Below, piece by piece: positions 9,235-16,622 of a stretch of 64,000 nt of DNA. Position 1 is the stretch's first letter. The number at the start of each line of letters is the position of its first letter. A program made the translations under genes and the position numbers. The DNA comes from JBFMFH01 sp040752275 (lineage in GTDB: Bacteria > Acidobacteriota > Vicinamibacteria > Vicinamibacterales > JAKQTR01). The notes under the pieces are model-generated. The model saw only the letters and a program-made list of their open reading frames with translations, had not been told where the DNA came from and made no database searches. The stretch is from positions 1-64,000 of the forward strand of contig JBFMFH010000017.1 in NCBI GenBank assembly GCA_040752275.1, in the 5' to 3' direction.

Positions 9235-9776
9235 GCCGACACCAGGGTGGTCAGGATGTAGGCGCGCTCGCCTTGGGCACCCCGCACCTTGACGATGACC
9301 CTCACCTGGCGAAGCGTGCCCCCGAGATCCCGGATCTCGATTTCCCTGGTGTATTGCGACATCGGCATCAGGATGTCGTCGTCCGTGCCAAGGAGCCCGT
9401 CCGGCCCCGGCTGGACGAGGCTCTCGACGTCGCCGTCGTCCGTGGTGTTCACGAGTCCGTCAGGGCCTGGGCTTCTCAGCGGCTGCGGCCCGTCGAGGAA
9501 GATGCCACCGTCCGATCCCGACCCGCCGCGCGCGTTTCTGATCTGGGCCCATGTCAGGAGGCGCGTGTCGCGGGCGGCATACACACACTCGATTGCCTCC
9601 GACGCCTTCTGCCGGGCGATGAGATCGGCAGGCGCCGCACCGAGCCGCGTCAGCCCGGTCGTCAGCACGGACCCCAGTGACAGCAGCCCGAATGCCAATA
9701 CGGACACGGCAACGAGAACCTCAAGGACGCTGAAGCCGCCGTGAGCCTGGAAGCGCTGTGTGCCCTGATCGCTCAT
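9225..9776 (-). CDS. PilV-like minor pilin
   Basis: 183 residues with prepilin cleavage site HGG|FSVLEVLVAVSVLAFGLLSLG (Glu at +5) and the GSVLTTGLTRLG stretch expected for PilV. The middle carries two acidic glycine loops of the type GPDGLxxTxDD (about residues 102 and 121) that resemble calcium-binding loops found in secretion pseudopilins. The start at 9776 is 13 nt after the fimT stop, and the stop lies within the pilW start. It is expected to be processed by PilD and placed at the pilus tip with PilW and PilX. Confidence 0.82.
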   Translation of the reverse strand: MSDQGTQRFQAHGGFSVLEVLVAVSVLAFGLLSLGSVLTTGLTRLGAAPADLIARQKASEAIECVYAARDTRLLTWAQIRNARGGSGSDGGIFLDGPQPLRSPGPDGLVNTTDDGDVESLVQPGPDGLLGTDDDILMPMSQYTREIEIRDLGGTLRQVRVIVKVRGAQGERAYILTTLVSAWA

Positions 9777-9789
9777 GACTGCCTGCTTC

Positions 9790-10389
9790 TCATCGCCAGG
9801 CTATCCCGTCCCAGCGGTACCCCCGCACTCGGCCCGTCGGGCCCAGCACGGTGACGGCACGCGCCGACAGCAGGCGGTCCGGCGCCCCGAGGAAGACGGT
9901 GCCGCTGACTGGCAGACCCGCTGCATCCGTCAGCGACCCCTCGGGCTGAAAGTACACCGTCGTCGGCCCACCGAAATCGATGCCGGCCGCCTGGCCGAAC
10001 AGGTCCGGGGTATCGGGGAGGCCCGGCGTCACCTGAAACCGCATGTTGTTCTCGAGCGCCGTCGTCAGGATCACACGGCGGTTCGTCCCCTCCAGTTGCG
10101 TCGACTGGAGTTGGCCGCCGTCGACGAACTGGACTTCGACCGCGCGTCGCACGCTCATGGCCTCGTCGCGGGAAGCTCGCAGATGGCCCTCCACGGCCCT
10201 CATGGCCGCGTTGGCCCTGGCGTCCGTCAGCGCCGTCCCGACCGACGGGATCGCAATCGCCAGCATGACGCCCGCCACAGACACCACCACCAACGTGTCC
10301 AACAGCGACAATCCGGCCTGACTCCCGGCAATGCCCACCTGACGCCAGGCCTGAACACCTCGTGACGCCGTACGGACCATCGTCGCCAT
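9790..10389 (-). CDS. FimT/GspH-like minor pilin
   Basis: 199 residues, first gene of the minor-pilin operon. After a long leader (about 28 residues) comes a degenerate prepilin motif AG|LSLLDTLVVVSVAGVMLAIAIP, with Asp instead of the usual Glu at +5. A GspH-type body follows, with RASRDEAMSVRRAVEVQF and the C-terminal GRVRGYRWDGIAW. I chose the ATG at 10389, which has a GGGGGA stretch just upstream. The open frame extends 45 codons further without similarity. Asp at +5 may still serve in place of the conserved acidic residue. Confidence 0.78.
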   Translation of the reverse strand: MATMVRTASRGVQAWRQVGIAGSQAGLSLLDTLVVVSVAGVMLAIAIPSVGTALTDARANAAMRAVEGHLRASRDEAMSVRRAVEVQFVDGGQLQSTQLEGTNRRVILTTALENNMRFQVTPGLPDTPDLFGQAAGIDFGGPTTVYFQPEGSLTDAAGLPVSGTVFLGAPDRLLSARAVTVLGPTGRVRGYRWDGIAWR

Positions 10390-10454
10390 GTTCCCCCGGT
10401 TACTGCTCCGCTGGACGCCGGAGCTTGTGCGCGTGGACCTTTCTCGCTCTGCGT

Positions 10455-10474
10455 CCGCGGGCCGAAGCCCGCGG
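10455..10474. repeat. Perfect inverted repeat, 8-bp arms with 4-nt loop
   Basis: Arms CCGCGGGC and GCCCGCGG are separated by CGAA. The hairpin is very stable on either strand. No T-run follows on either side, so it is not a classical intrinsic terminator. It lies about 65 nt upstream of the fimT start, within its probable leader. Confidence 0.7.
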
Positions 10475-10700
10475 GTGCCGGACTTGGGTCGCGGAGTCCA
10501 CCCGCAGTGCCACGCCAGCGTCATGCAAGAAGCACGCCGGCCTCGGTGGCCGCGCGGAATTGGGAACTTGTGGGAAGAATCGTGCAGTCTGCCTGATCGG
10601 GCGCAGCGGTAGATGCCTCAAGTCGTGGAGCCCTGCCACGATTCCGTGCAGGTACGGCGGATTCTGGACACCCCGGCGATCCGACCCTCCCGTCGAAGAC

Positions 10701-10728
10701 CTTCTGTCTTCTGTCTTCTGTCTTCTGC
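10701..10728. repeat. Tandem heptamer array, 4 copies of CTTCTGT
   Basis: Three perfect copies and a fourth with one change, located 7 nt downstream of the stop of the LiaF-like gene on the minus strand. Confidence 0.9.
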
Positions 10729-10735
10729 CTTCCGA

Positions 10736-11329
10736 CTACTCGCCCTTGCCCCTCCGGTCCGCGTAGATCAGCCACCCACCGATGCCGATGAGCGCCAGCG
10801 GCCAGATCCGCCCGACCCATTCCAGCGACAGGCCGAACATCGTGTTGCTGAAAAACACGAGGCCAACCACGACGAGGCCGACACCCCAGGCGAACGACCC
10901 GAACTGGGGCGGCTGCTTCATGTCCTCCGGGAGATCCATCGGACGCAAGCCGTCCAGTGCCTGGTTGTAGAGGCTCGCCCGCCGCCCGGCGTCCACGACG
11001 TTGTGGAGCCAGAAGAACGCCATGAACATCACCACAGCCGGCTCGATGTGGTCCGGCAGCCGGCTGTTGGCGAGCACGAGCATGAAGGCGATCACCAGGA
11101 TGTTCCTGAACCCCACATGGTAATAGCCGACGTACACCTGTCCGAGTCCGGGCAGCGCCGACAGGAGGCAAGCCCAGAGCACGGACTTGCGGCGGGGATC
11201 GTTGACGTACGGTCCGCCGCGCCGGTCCGCGGTCGTCGGCTGGGGCGGCGGGGGCAGCGGCGCCGGCGTACTGGGGCCCGCCGCAGTCGGCGGCTGGGGT
11301 GGCGGGGCGTATTGGTCGTTGGCGTTCAT
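10736..11329 (-). CDS. Membrane protein with LiaF/DUF5668-type helices
   Basis: 197 residues. A Pro-rich N-terminus (about residues 7-32) leads to a cytoplasmic basic stretch (DPRRKSVLWACLLSALPGLGQVYVGYY), where the GLGQVYVGYY motif is common in TM2-like proteins. Further membrane segments follow near 70-85 and 100-115. The C-terminal pair FAWGVGLVVVGLVFFSNTM ... RIWPLALIGIGGWLIYADR resembles LiaI/LiaF-like transmembrane regions. The ATG at 11329 has an AGGAGA site upstream. It follows the anti-sigma gene by 67 nt on the same strand, so a link to envelope stress is possible but inferred. Confidence 0.65.
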   Translation of the reverse strand: MNANDQYAPPPQPPTAAGPSTPAPLPPPPQPTTADRRGGPYVNDPRRKSVLWACLLSALPGLGQVYVGYYHVGFRNILVIAFMLVLANSRLPDHIEPAVVMFMAFFWLHNVVDAGRRASLYNQALDGLRPMDLPEDMKQPPQFGSFAWGVGLVVVGLVFFSNTMFGLSLEWVGRIWPLALIGIGGWLIYADRRGKGE

Positions 11330-11396
11330 CTCTGTCTCCTCGCGATGATCCTGGCCAGTCTCGTGACCCGCGTCACAGGTCCGGCGGCGACCAGCT

Positions 11397-12284
11397 CTAC
11401 TCGGGAGAACGCGCCTCTCGCGTCGGGGGTTCGGTCGGCAGTGCGGCCTGGCGCCCAAAGAAACCTCTGAACCGCGTCACGGTCGCCTGAACGGCGGACT
11501 CCAGACCGTCGAAGACTGCCGCGGCGGTCTTCCTGGCCCATTCGATGCCGGCCTGGAGCGCGATGGCGACCGATTCCGACCATGATCCGCGGTGCCGTTC
11601 GACGACGGCGCTCGCCGTGCCGAGTTCCGAGCCGACTGCGGTCCTCCACTCTCCGATCGTCTGGCCAACGGCGTCGAGCGTTGAGGGAACGTGCTCGCGC
11701 GCGACGGCAGCGACCGTCGTGGAGGTCCATTCGAGCGCTGCAACCGGCGGACCGAAGAAGACCAGCCAGCAGATGGTGGCCACGTAGGCCACCTCCCAGG
11801 CCAGTCGAGGACGTTTCACGAGGCGCCTCTGGATCCGGTGCCACCGTTCAGCCAGGGTCGTCCGCCGAGACCTGCGCGACGTCCGGGCGATCACCCCCTC
11901 CGCGAAGCCGGGCCCTGGATCCAGCACCGCCAGGTGCGGCAGCCCGGCGCGCGCGAATTCGAGGACCGAGGACATCTCGGCGCAGGCCGCGCAGTGTGCC
12001 AGGTGCCCGGCCACCAGCGCCTCGTCCAGATCGGGAAGCGGCGTCTCGGGCCGGCCGGCCATCAGTTCGCGGGCGCGGCGGCATGCGCCACCTGAGGTCC
12101 GGCCCAGAACACCCGCCGTGAGTCCTTCATGCTGCGCACCCGACAGCGCCATGCCCTCGTCGAACGCCGAGGCCCATGCGCGACAATCGCCGCACGTCTC
12201 GAGGTGCCAGCGTGCCTCAGCCGGCACGAGCGCGGCTGGAGCCCACAGCCCGACGATGGCTGCGCGGCACTTCTCGCAGGTCAT
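11397..12284 (-). CDS. Anti-sigma factor with two zinc-finger-like cysteine motifs
   Basis: 295 residues. Two HxxxCxxC-type motifs are visible: WHLETCGDC (about residues 27-35) and GHLAHCAAC (about 93-101). These are characteristic of ZAS-domain anti-sigma factors, here apparently duplicated. A transmembrane helix follows (EVAYVATICWLVFFGPPVAAL, about 169-189), then an extracytoplasmic helical tail rich in Ala, Val and Thr. The start ATG at 12284 overlaps the stop of the ECF sigma gene (ATGA), which marks the pair as sigma and cognate anti-sigma. The much longer upstream frame is the antisense-like read-through of the sigma gene and was rejected. Confidence 0.82.
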   Translation of the reverse strand: MTCEKCRAAIVGLWAPAALVPAEARWHLETCGDCRAWASAFDEGMALSGAQHEGLTAGVLGRTSGGACRRARELMAGRPETPLPDLDEALVAGHLAHCAACAEMSSVLEFARAGLPHLAVLDPGPGFAEGVIARTSRRSRRTTLAERWHRIQRRLVKRPRLAWEVAYVATICWLVFFGPPVAALEWTSTTVAAVAREHVPSTLDAVGQTIGEWRTAVGSELGTASAVVERHRGSWSESVAIALQAGIEWARKTAAAVFDGLESAVQATVTRFRGFFGRQAALPTEPPTREARSPE

Positions 12285-12886
12285 GACGTCCCTCCGGCAC
12301 CACCGCGGCGCGACAGTGCGAGGACCCGTTCGGACAGCTCGATCCGGGCACGGCTGGCACGCGACTTCACGGTCCCCTCGGGCACGCCTAGCAAGTCCGA
12401 CACCTCCTCGACCGACAGGCCCTGGATGTCTCGCAGCATCAGGACCTCTCGGCTGATGGCTGACAACCGGCGAAGGGCGGTTCGCAGCAGCTTGCGCTGC
12501 GACGCGAACACGGCTTCGCGCTCCGGTCCCGCAGACGGATCGGGCACCGACGCGAAGTGCTCCTCCGGCAGTGCGGACGAAAGGACCCGGGCCTTGCGTC
12601 TCCGCAGGTAGTCCACTGAGCGGTTCCGGGCCACGTGGATCAGCCACGGCACGAACTCGGCGTCATCCGGCCAGCGATCGCGCGTTTCGAACAGCCGGAT
12701 GAAGATCTCCTGCGCGAGGTCCCGGGCTTCCTCCCGGTCGTTCAGGTAGCTGTAGGCCAGGGCGAAGATGCGTCCCTGGGCCTGGCGGACAAACGCCTCC
12801 CACGCCAGCTCGTCGCCAGCCCGGCACCGGCCGATCAGGGGAGTCAGCGAGTCTCGATCCACGCGCGCCCAATAGGAAGAACGCAT
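12281..12886 (-). CDS. ECF (sigma-70 family) RNA polymerase sigma factor
   Basis: 201 residues, the usual length for ECF sigma factors. Region 2 includes EEARDLAQEIFIRLFE and the -10-binding stretch WLIHVARNRSVDYLRRRK. Region 4 is the helix-turn-helix SAISREVLMLRDIQGLSVEEVSDLLGVPEGTVKSRASRAR. The linker is short, and there is no C-terminal extension. It is translationally coupled to the anti-sigma gene. Autoregulation of the operon is likely but no promoter motif was identified. Confidence 0.92.
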   Translation of the reverse strand: MRSSYWARVDRDSLTPLIGRCRAGDELAWEAFVRQAQGRIFALAYSYLNDREEARDLAQEIFIRLFETRDRWPDDAEFVPWLIHVARNRSVDYLRRRKARVLSSALPEEHFASVPDPSAGPEREAVFASQRKLLRTALRRLSAISREVLMLRDIQGLSVEEVSDLLGVPEGTVKSRASRARIELSERVLALSRRGGAGGTS

Positions 12887-12927
12887 GGGCCAGCGGGCAG
12901 GTTCCCGAAAGACGGGGCCCCGATCCT

Positions 12928-12939
12928 GGTCCCTGTTCT
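12928..12939 (-). repeat. Dispersed element at stop codon (AGAACAGGGACC on minus strand)
   Basis: This 12-mer overlaps the last base of the M29-like gene stop codon. The same 12-mer overlaps the pepD stop at 15467, and the related AGGGACCGGGG starts inside the stop of the MDR gene at 40806. Confidence 0.7.
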
Positions 12940-13901
12940 CAGACCATCAGCAGCCCGCCCTCCATGATCTTCCGGTCGTCGAACCAGACGGTCGGCTGCT
13001 TGACGAGGCCGTCGAGGTGGCTGGCCACGCGCACGCTGCCGCCCATCGACTTGTTGTCGCCGAAGGCGATGTGGATCGTGCCCATCACCTTCTCGTCCTC
13101 GAGGATGACGCCGGTCAGGATGGCCTTGTCGTTGGTGCCGATGCCGAACTCGGCCACCGTCCGCCCGTCCTTGCCGTGCGGCGCGAGCAGTTCGACCAGC
13201 CGGTGCGCCGAGGCGCCCCCGGTGATGTCGGCCGCGTACCCGTCGTTGACCACGATGCGAATGGGCTCGTCGACCATGCCGACGCTGGCCATCGAGCCGT
13301 CGACCACGACGACGCCGTTCGACAGCCCCTCCAGTGGCGCGAGGTAGGCCTCGCCCGTGGGCAGATTGCCCGACTGTCCCTTCTCGCGGAAGATGCCCGA
13401 GCTGGCGTGAGGCTCGCGCCCTTCGATGGGCATAGTGATGTCGGTCCCGGCGGGCGCCGTCACACGGACGACCTTGGTGGCGCGCATCAGGTCGCACAAC
13501 CGGTAGGTGCGCTCGGCGATGGCCTGATAGTCGGCGTTCATGCAACGGACCATCACTTCTTCGGTCACGTTCGGGAGAGTTGCGATGCGGACGCCCTTGG
13601 CGCTCGCCGCGCGGCGCGAATCGGTGTGGGTGAGCGACTTGGACGTGGGACACAGGACCACATCCACCTGGGTCATCAGCCAGGCGACCTCGGCGGGTGG
13701 CTCCTCGCCGTTCGTCTGGCGAGGCGGCATCTCGATGAGCATGACTTCGTTGCCGAGGTGGCGGGCCGCCTCGTGGCAGGCGTACCCGATGGCCCGGAGG
13801 GGCGCGTCGGTCACGACGAGGACCCGCTCGCCGGGCCGGACGCCCATGCAGTCGCGGACGGCGATGAGGGCGGCGGACTGGAGTTCGGAGGAAATGGTCA
13901 T
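12939..13901 (-). CDS. Aminopeptidase T / M29-like metallopeptidase
   Basis: 320 residues. The fold signature matches leucyl-aminopeptidase (aminopeptidase T)-like proteins: the N-terminal GVRPGERVLVVTD, an Asp/Glu-rich middle (SSGIFREKGQSGNLPTGEAYLAPLEG), EFGIGTNDKA and HIAFGDNKSMGG near the C-terminus. The acidic and histidine residues in these motifs are probable metal ligands. It is likely a cytoplasmic exopeptidase. The start at 13901 has a GGAGG-like stretch shortly upstream in the minus direction. It is divergent from pepD, with 117 nt between starts including a heptamer array. Confidence 0.8.
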   Translation of the reverse strand: MTISSELQSAALIAVRDCMGVRPGERVLVVTDAPLRAIGYACHEAARHLGNEVMLIEMPPRQTNGEEPPAEVAWLMTQVDVVLCPTSKSLTHTDSRRAASAKGVRIATLPNVTEEVMVRCMNADYQAIAERTYRLCDLMRATKVVRVTAPAGTDITMPIEGREPHASSGIFREKGQSGNLPTGEAYLAPLEGLSNGVVVVDGSMASVGMVDEPIRIVVNDGYAADITGGASAHRLVELLAPHGKDGRTVAEFGIGTNDKAILTGVILEDEKVMGTIHIAFGDNKSMGGSVRVASHLDGLVKQPTVWFDDRKIMEGGLLMV

Positions 13902-13916
13902 GGGGGGATTCTAAGC

Positions 13917-13944
13917 CGGGATTCGGGATTCGGGATTCGGGATT
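13917..13944. repeat. Tandem heptamer array, 4 copies of CGGGATT
   Basis: Four perfect copies, in the divergent region between the M29-like gene and pepD. The unit is identical to the array at 5696-5727. Unlike most arrays here it sits upstream of two genes. Confidence 0.95.
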
Positions 13945-14018
13945 CGAGCAGCCGTGCTAGAGTCAGAGAGCCCCGCCCGTCGGACCTCGATTCGGGAGCA
14001 TCTTGAAGGAGCCTCGCC

Positions 14019-15467
14019 ATGTCATCTGCGATCCAGGGACTCAAACCGGAAGGCCTGTGGCACTACTTCGCCGAACTTTCGAAGATCCCTCGCCCGTCCA
14101 AGCACGAAGAGGCCGCCGCGGCGTTCGTGGCCGACACTGCAAGGAAGCTGGGCCTCGAGTGTCTGCGTGACAAGGCCGGCAACGTAGTCGTGCGCAAGCC
14201 CGCCTCGACGGGGTTCGAGGGCAAGAAGACCATCTGTCTGCAGGGCCACCTCGACATGGTCCCCGAGAAGCGTCCCGACAAGCAGCACGACTTCCTCAAG
14301 GACCCGATTACGCTGGTTCGCAAGGACAACGTAATGATGGCCGACGGCACGACACTTGGCGCCGACAACGGCGTGGCGGTCGCCACCAATCTGGCGATCA
14401 TGGCCGACACGAGCCTCAGGCATGGCCCGCTCGAGTTCTTGTTCACGATTGACGAAGAGACTGGTCTGACCGGTGCCAACAGTCTGCAGCCCGGCCTGCT
14501 GCACAGCAAGACGCTGCTCAACCTCGATTCGGAAGAAGAAGGCGCGCTGTATGTCGGCTGCTCGGGCGGACGTGACACCACGGGCACCTGGAAGTTCGAG
14601 GGCGAAGCGGCTCCGGGTGGCACGGTCGGCGTCGAGTTGAAGGTCGGCGGGCTGCGCGGCGGACACTCCGGCCTCGAGATCGACAAGGGCCGCGGCAACG
14701 CCATCAAGATCATCAACCGCGTCATCATGGCCCTCGGCTCCGTTGGTGCGCGGCTGGCCCGCGTCGACGCCGGCAACAAGCGGAACGCCATCCCCCGTGA
14801 TGCGGTGGCGCTGCTGTTCATCCCGAGGAAGAAGCTGGACGAGGCCATGGCTATCGTGTCGTCGATGAACGACACGGTCAAGGCCGAGCTCGCGAGCGTC
14901 GAGCCATCACTCGACGTCACCGCCGCGGCGGTGAAGGGCCGCGCCAAGGTCATGAAGAAGGCCGTCCAGAAGAGGCTCGTCACGACCATCTCGGCCATGC
15001 CGCACGGCGTGCTGAAGATGAGTGCCGACATCCCAGGCCTGGTCGAGACCTCGACGAATCTGGCCGTCATCAACACCACCAAGAAGGACATCGTCATCCA
15101 GACGAGCCAGCGCAGCTCGGTGGCGTCCGAGATCGTCGAGGCCACCGACACGGTGAGACACGTGTTCGAGCTTGGCGGCGCCGCCGTCAGTGGCTCGTCG
15201 GGCTATCCCGGGTGGAAGCCGAATCTCGATTCGCCCATCCTGAAGACGGCGATCGCGACCTACAAGCAGCTCTACGGCAAGGAGCCCGAGGTCAAGGCTG
15301 TCCACGCCGGCCTCGAGTGCGGCATCATCGGTGAGAAGTACCCCGGGATGGACATGGTGTCGCTCGGCCCGACGCTTGAAGGCGTCCACTCACCCGAGGA
15401 GAAGATCCATATCGACACGGTCGGCAAGTACTGGGACTTCGTGCTGGCGATTCTCAGGAACGCGTAA
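14019..15467 (+). CDS. pepD: Aminoacyl-histidine (cytosol non-specific) dipeptidase, M20 family
   Basis: 482 residues, the standard PepD length. It hydrolyses many dipeptides, including Xaa-His, in the cytoplasm using two zinc ions. Metal-site motifs of the family are visible: QGHLDMVPEK (His/Asp), GADNGVAVA (bridging Asp), IDEETGLTGA (catalytic Glu-Glu), and the Asp in LNLDSEEEG. The C-terminal HAGLECGIIGEKYPGMDMVSLGPTLEGVHSPEEK contributes the last ligand. The ATG at 14019 has a GAAGGAG site upstream. A conserved short element begins at its stop codon. Confidence 0.95.
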   Translation: MSSAIQGLKPEGLWHYFAELSKIPRPSKHEEAAAAFVADTARKLGLECLRDKAGNVVVRKPASTGFEGKKTICLQGHLDMVPEKRPDKQHDFLKDPITLVRKDNVMMADGTTLGADNGVAVATNLAIMADTSLRHGPLEFLFTIDEETGLTGANSLQPGLLHSKTLLNLDSEEEGALYVGCSGGRDTTGTWKFEGEAAPGGTVGVELKVGGLRGGHSGLEIDKGRGNAIKIINRVIMALGSVGARLARVDAGNKRNAIPRDAVALLFIPRKKLDEAMAIVSSMNDTVKAELASVEPSLDVTAAAVKGRAKVMKKAVQKRLVTTISAMPHGVLKMSADIPGLVETSTNLAVINTTKKDIVIQTSQRSSVASEIVEATDTVRHVFELGGAAVSGSSGYPGWKPNLDSPILKTAIATYKQLYGKEPEVKAVHAGLECGIIGEKYPGMDMVSLGPTLEGVHSPEEKIHIDTVGKYWDFVLAILRNA

Positions 15468-15478
15468 GAACAGGGACC
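15467..15478 (+). repeat. Dispersed element at stop codon (AGAACAGGGACC)
   Basis: Begins on the last base of the pepD stop codon. It is identical in sequence and placement to the element at the stop of the divergent M29-like gene. Confidence 0.7.
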
Positions 15479-15494
15479 GGGGGCCGTCTTCACC

Positions 15495-16358
15495 CTACGT
15501 CGCGAATAGCGACAGGCCGTGCACGATTGAGAAGACGATCGCCACGAGCGTGGCCAGGAGGCAGCCCACTGCCATCAGCATGTGGTCGAGCCGCTCGGGC
15601 TTGAGCGGATCGAGGAGGCGGCCGGCGAGCCAGCCCCCGGCAAATCCTCCAGCGTGGGCCCAGTTGTCGATGCCCGGCATGACGAGGCCGAACACGCCGA
15701 GCATCAGCGCGTACTGCAGTCCTTCGCGCCGGGCCATGCTGCTGCCCGAGCGCTGCCCGTAGTACACGAGCGCGCCGAGCAGGCCGAAGATCGGTGCCGA
15801 CGCCCCGACTGTGAAGCCCGCGCCCCGAAGAAACCCGATGGGCACCCCCGCCAGCAGGACGCCCATGAGCGAGCTGGCCGCGAATCCGACGACACCCGAC
15901 ACGGTGTAGATGATGACCATCCGGCCCGCGCCGTATAGCTCGGCGCAGGTCGGCCCGAGGTTCCGCACCCAGAGCATGTTGAACAGGATGTGGAGCAGCC
16001 CGGCATGCAGCCACCCGGCGCTCAGCACGGTCCACCACCGGCCGTAGTTGAACACCGGAATCGCCCCGCTCGCGCCGAACAAGAAGAGGCTCATCGTATT
16101 CGGCGAGAGGAAGCCGAACAGCCCGCCCATCCGGATGTTCGGGCCCGATGCGATCAGCGTGGCCACATACAGCCCCGCCGAGCCCAGCACGACCATCGGC
16201 ACGAATCCGAAATCGTTGCCGAGGCGCCGCAGCAGCGGCGCGTACCCCCACAGGCCGGGGTTGCGCCTGCCGCAGTTGTAGCAGGTCTCGTCGTTGACGC
16301 CGACGAGGTTGCCACACGAAATGCACACGACCGAACCGCTCGTCCGACGTCCCAGCAT
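15495..16358 (-). CDS. Rhomboid-family intramembrane serine protease with N-terminal zinc ribbon
   Basis: 287 residues. A short zinc ribbon comes first (CISCGNLVGVNDETCYNCGRRNP, about residues 13-34), followed by about six to seven membrane helices. Rhomboid signatures are WLHAGLLHILFNMLWV (the HxxxN region), GASAPIFGLLGAL (catalytic Ser, GxSx motif) and WAHAGGFAGGWLAGR (catalytic His). The start chosen is the ATG at 16358 (MLGRRTSG); an upstream ATG at 16457 would add 33 charged residues with no family similarity. Substrate unknown. Confidence 0.87.
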   Translation of the reverse strand: MLGRRTSGSVVCISCGNLVGVNDETCYNCGRRNPGLWGYAPLLRRLGNDFGFVPMVVLGSAGLYVATLIASGPNIRMGGLFGFLSPNTMSLFLFGASGAIPVFNYGRWWTVLSAGWLHAGLLHILFNMLWVRNLGPTCAELYGAGRMVIIYTVSGVVGFAASSLMGVLLAGVPIGFLRGAGFTVGASAPIFGLLGALVYYGQRSGSSMARREGLQYALMLGVFGLVMPGIDNWAHAGGFAGGWLAGRLLDPLKPERLDHMLMAVGCLLATLVAIVFSIVHGLSLFAT

Positions 16359-16622
16359 GTGGCGCCCTCGCCGCTCCTTCTGAGGATCCCGGCCTTCGCC
16401 CCGCTTGATGGCCCGGCGCCTCGGCGGAACCAGGGGGTTGGGAACCCCGCCTGCCACGACGAAGTCTCGCGGCAGCGAGCCTGGTGAAGTCGGGAATCCC
16501 GTCCCCCGGCCCGAGCGCCCATGATAGCAGGCGCACTTCGTCTTGACACGGCCTCACCCGAACCAGCAGACTTCACAGGTTCTCCCCAACCGCGTCGTGA
16601 TCGACTCTTCGAGGAGCCCTGT

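Larger units (their letters stand above)
10390..10735. other. Gene-free interval of 346 bp
   Basis: This interval lies between the fimT start and the stop of the LiaF-like membrane protein gene. It contains a perfect GC hairpin (10455-10474) and a heptamer array (10701-10728). I see no convincing small gene. The promoter of the pilin operon should be here, but I found no clear -35/-10 pair. Confidence 0.6.

Noticed and set aside
10455..10474. GC hairpin as an intrinsic terminator
   Set aside because: No T-run on either side, and it lies in a 5' leader, not after a gene.
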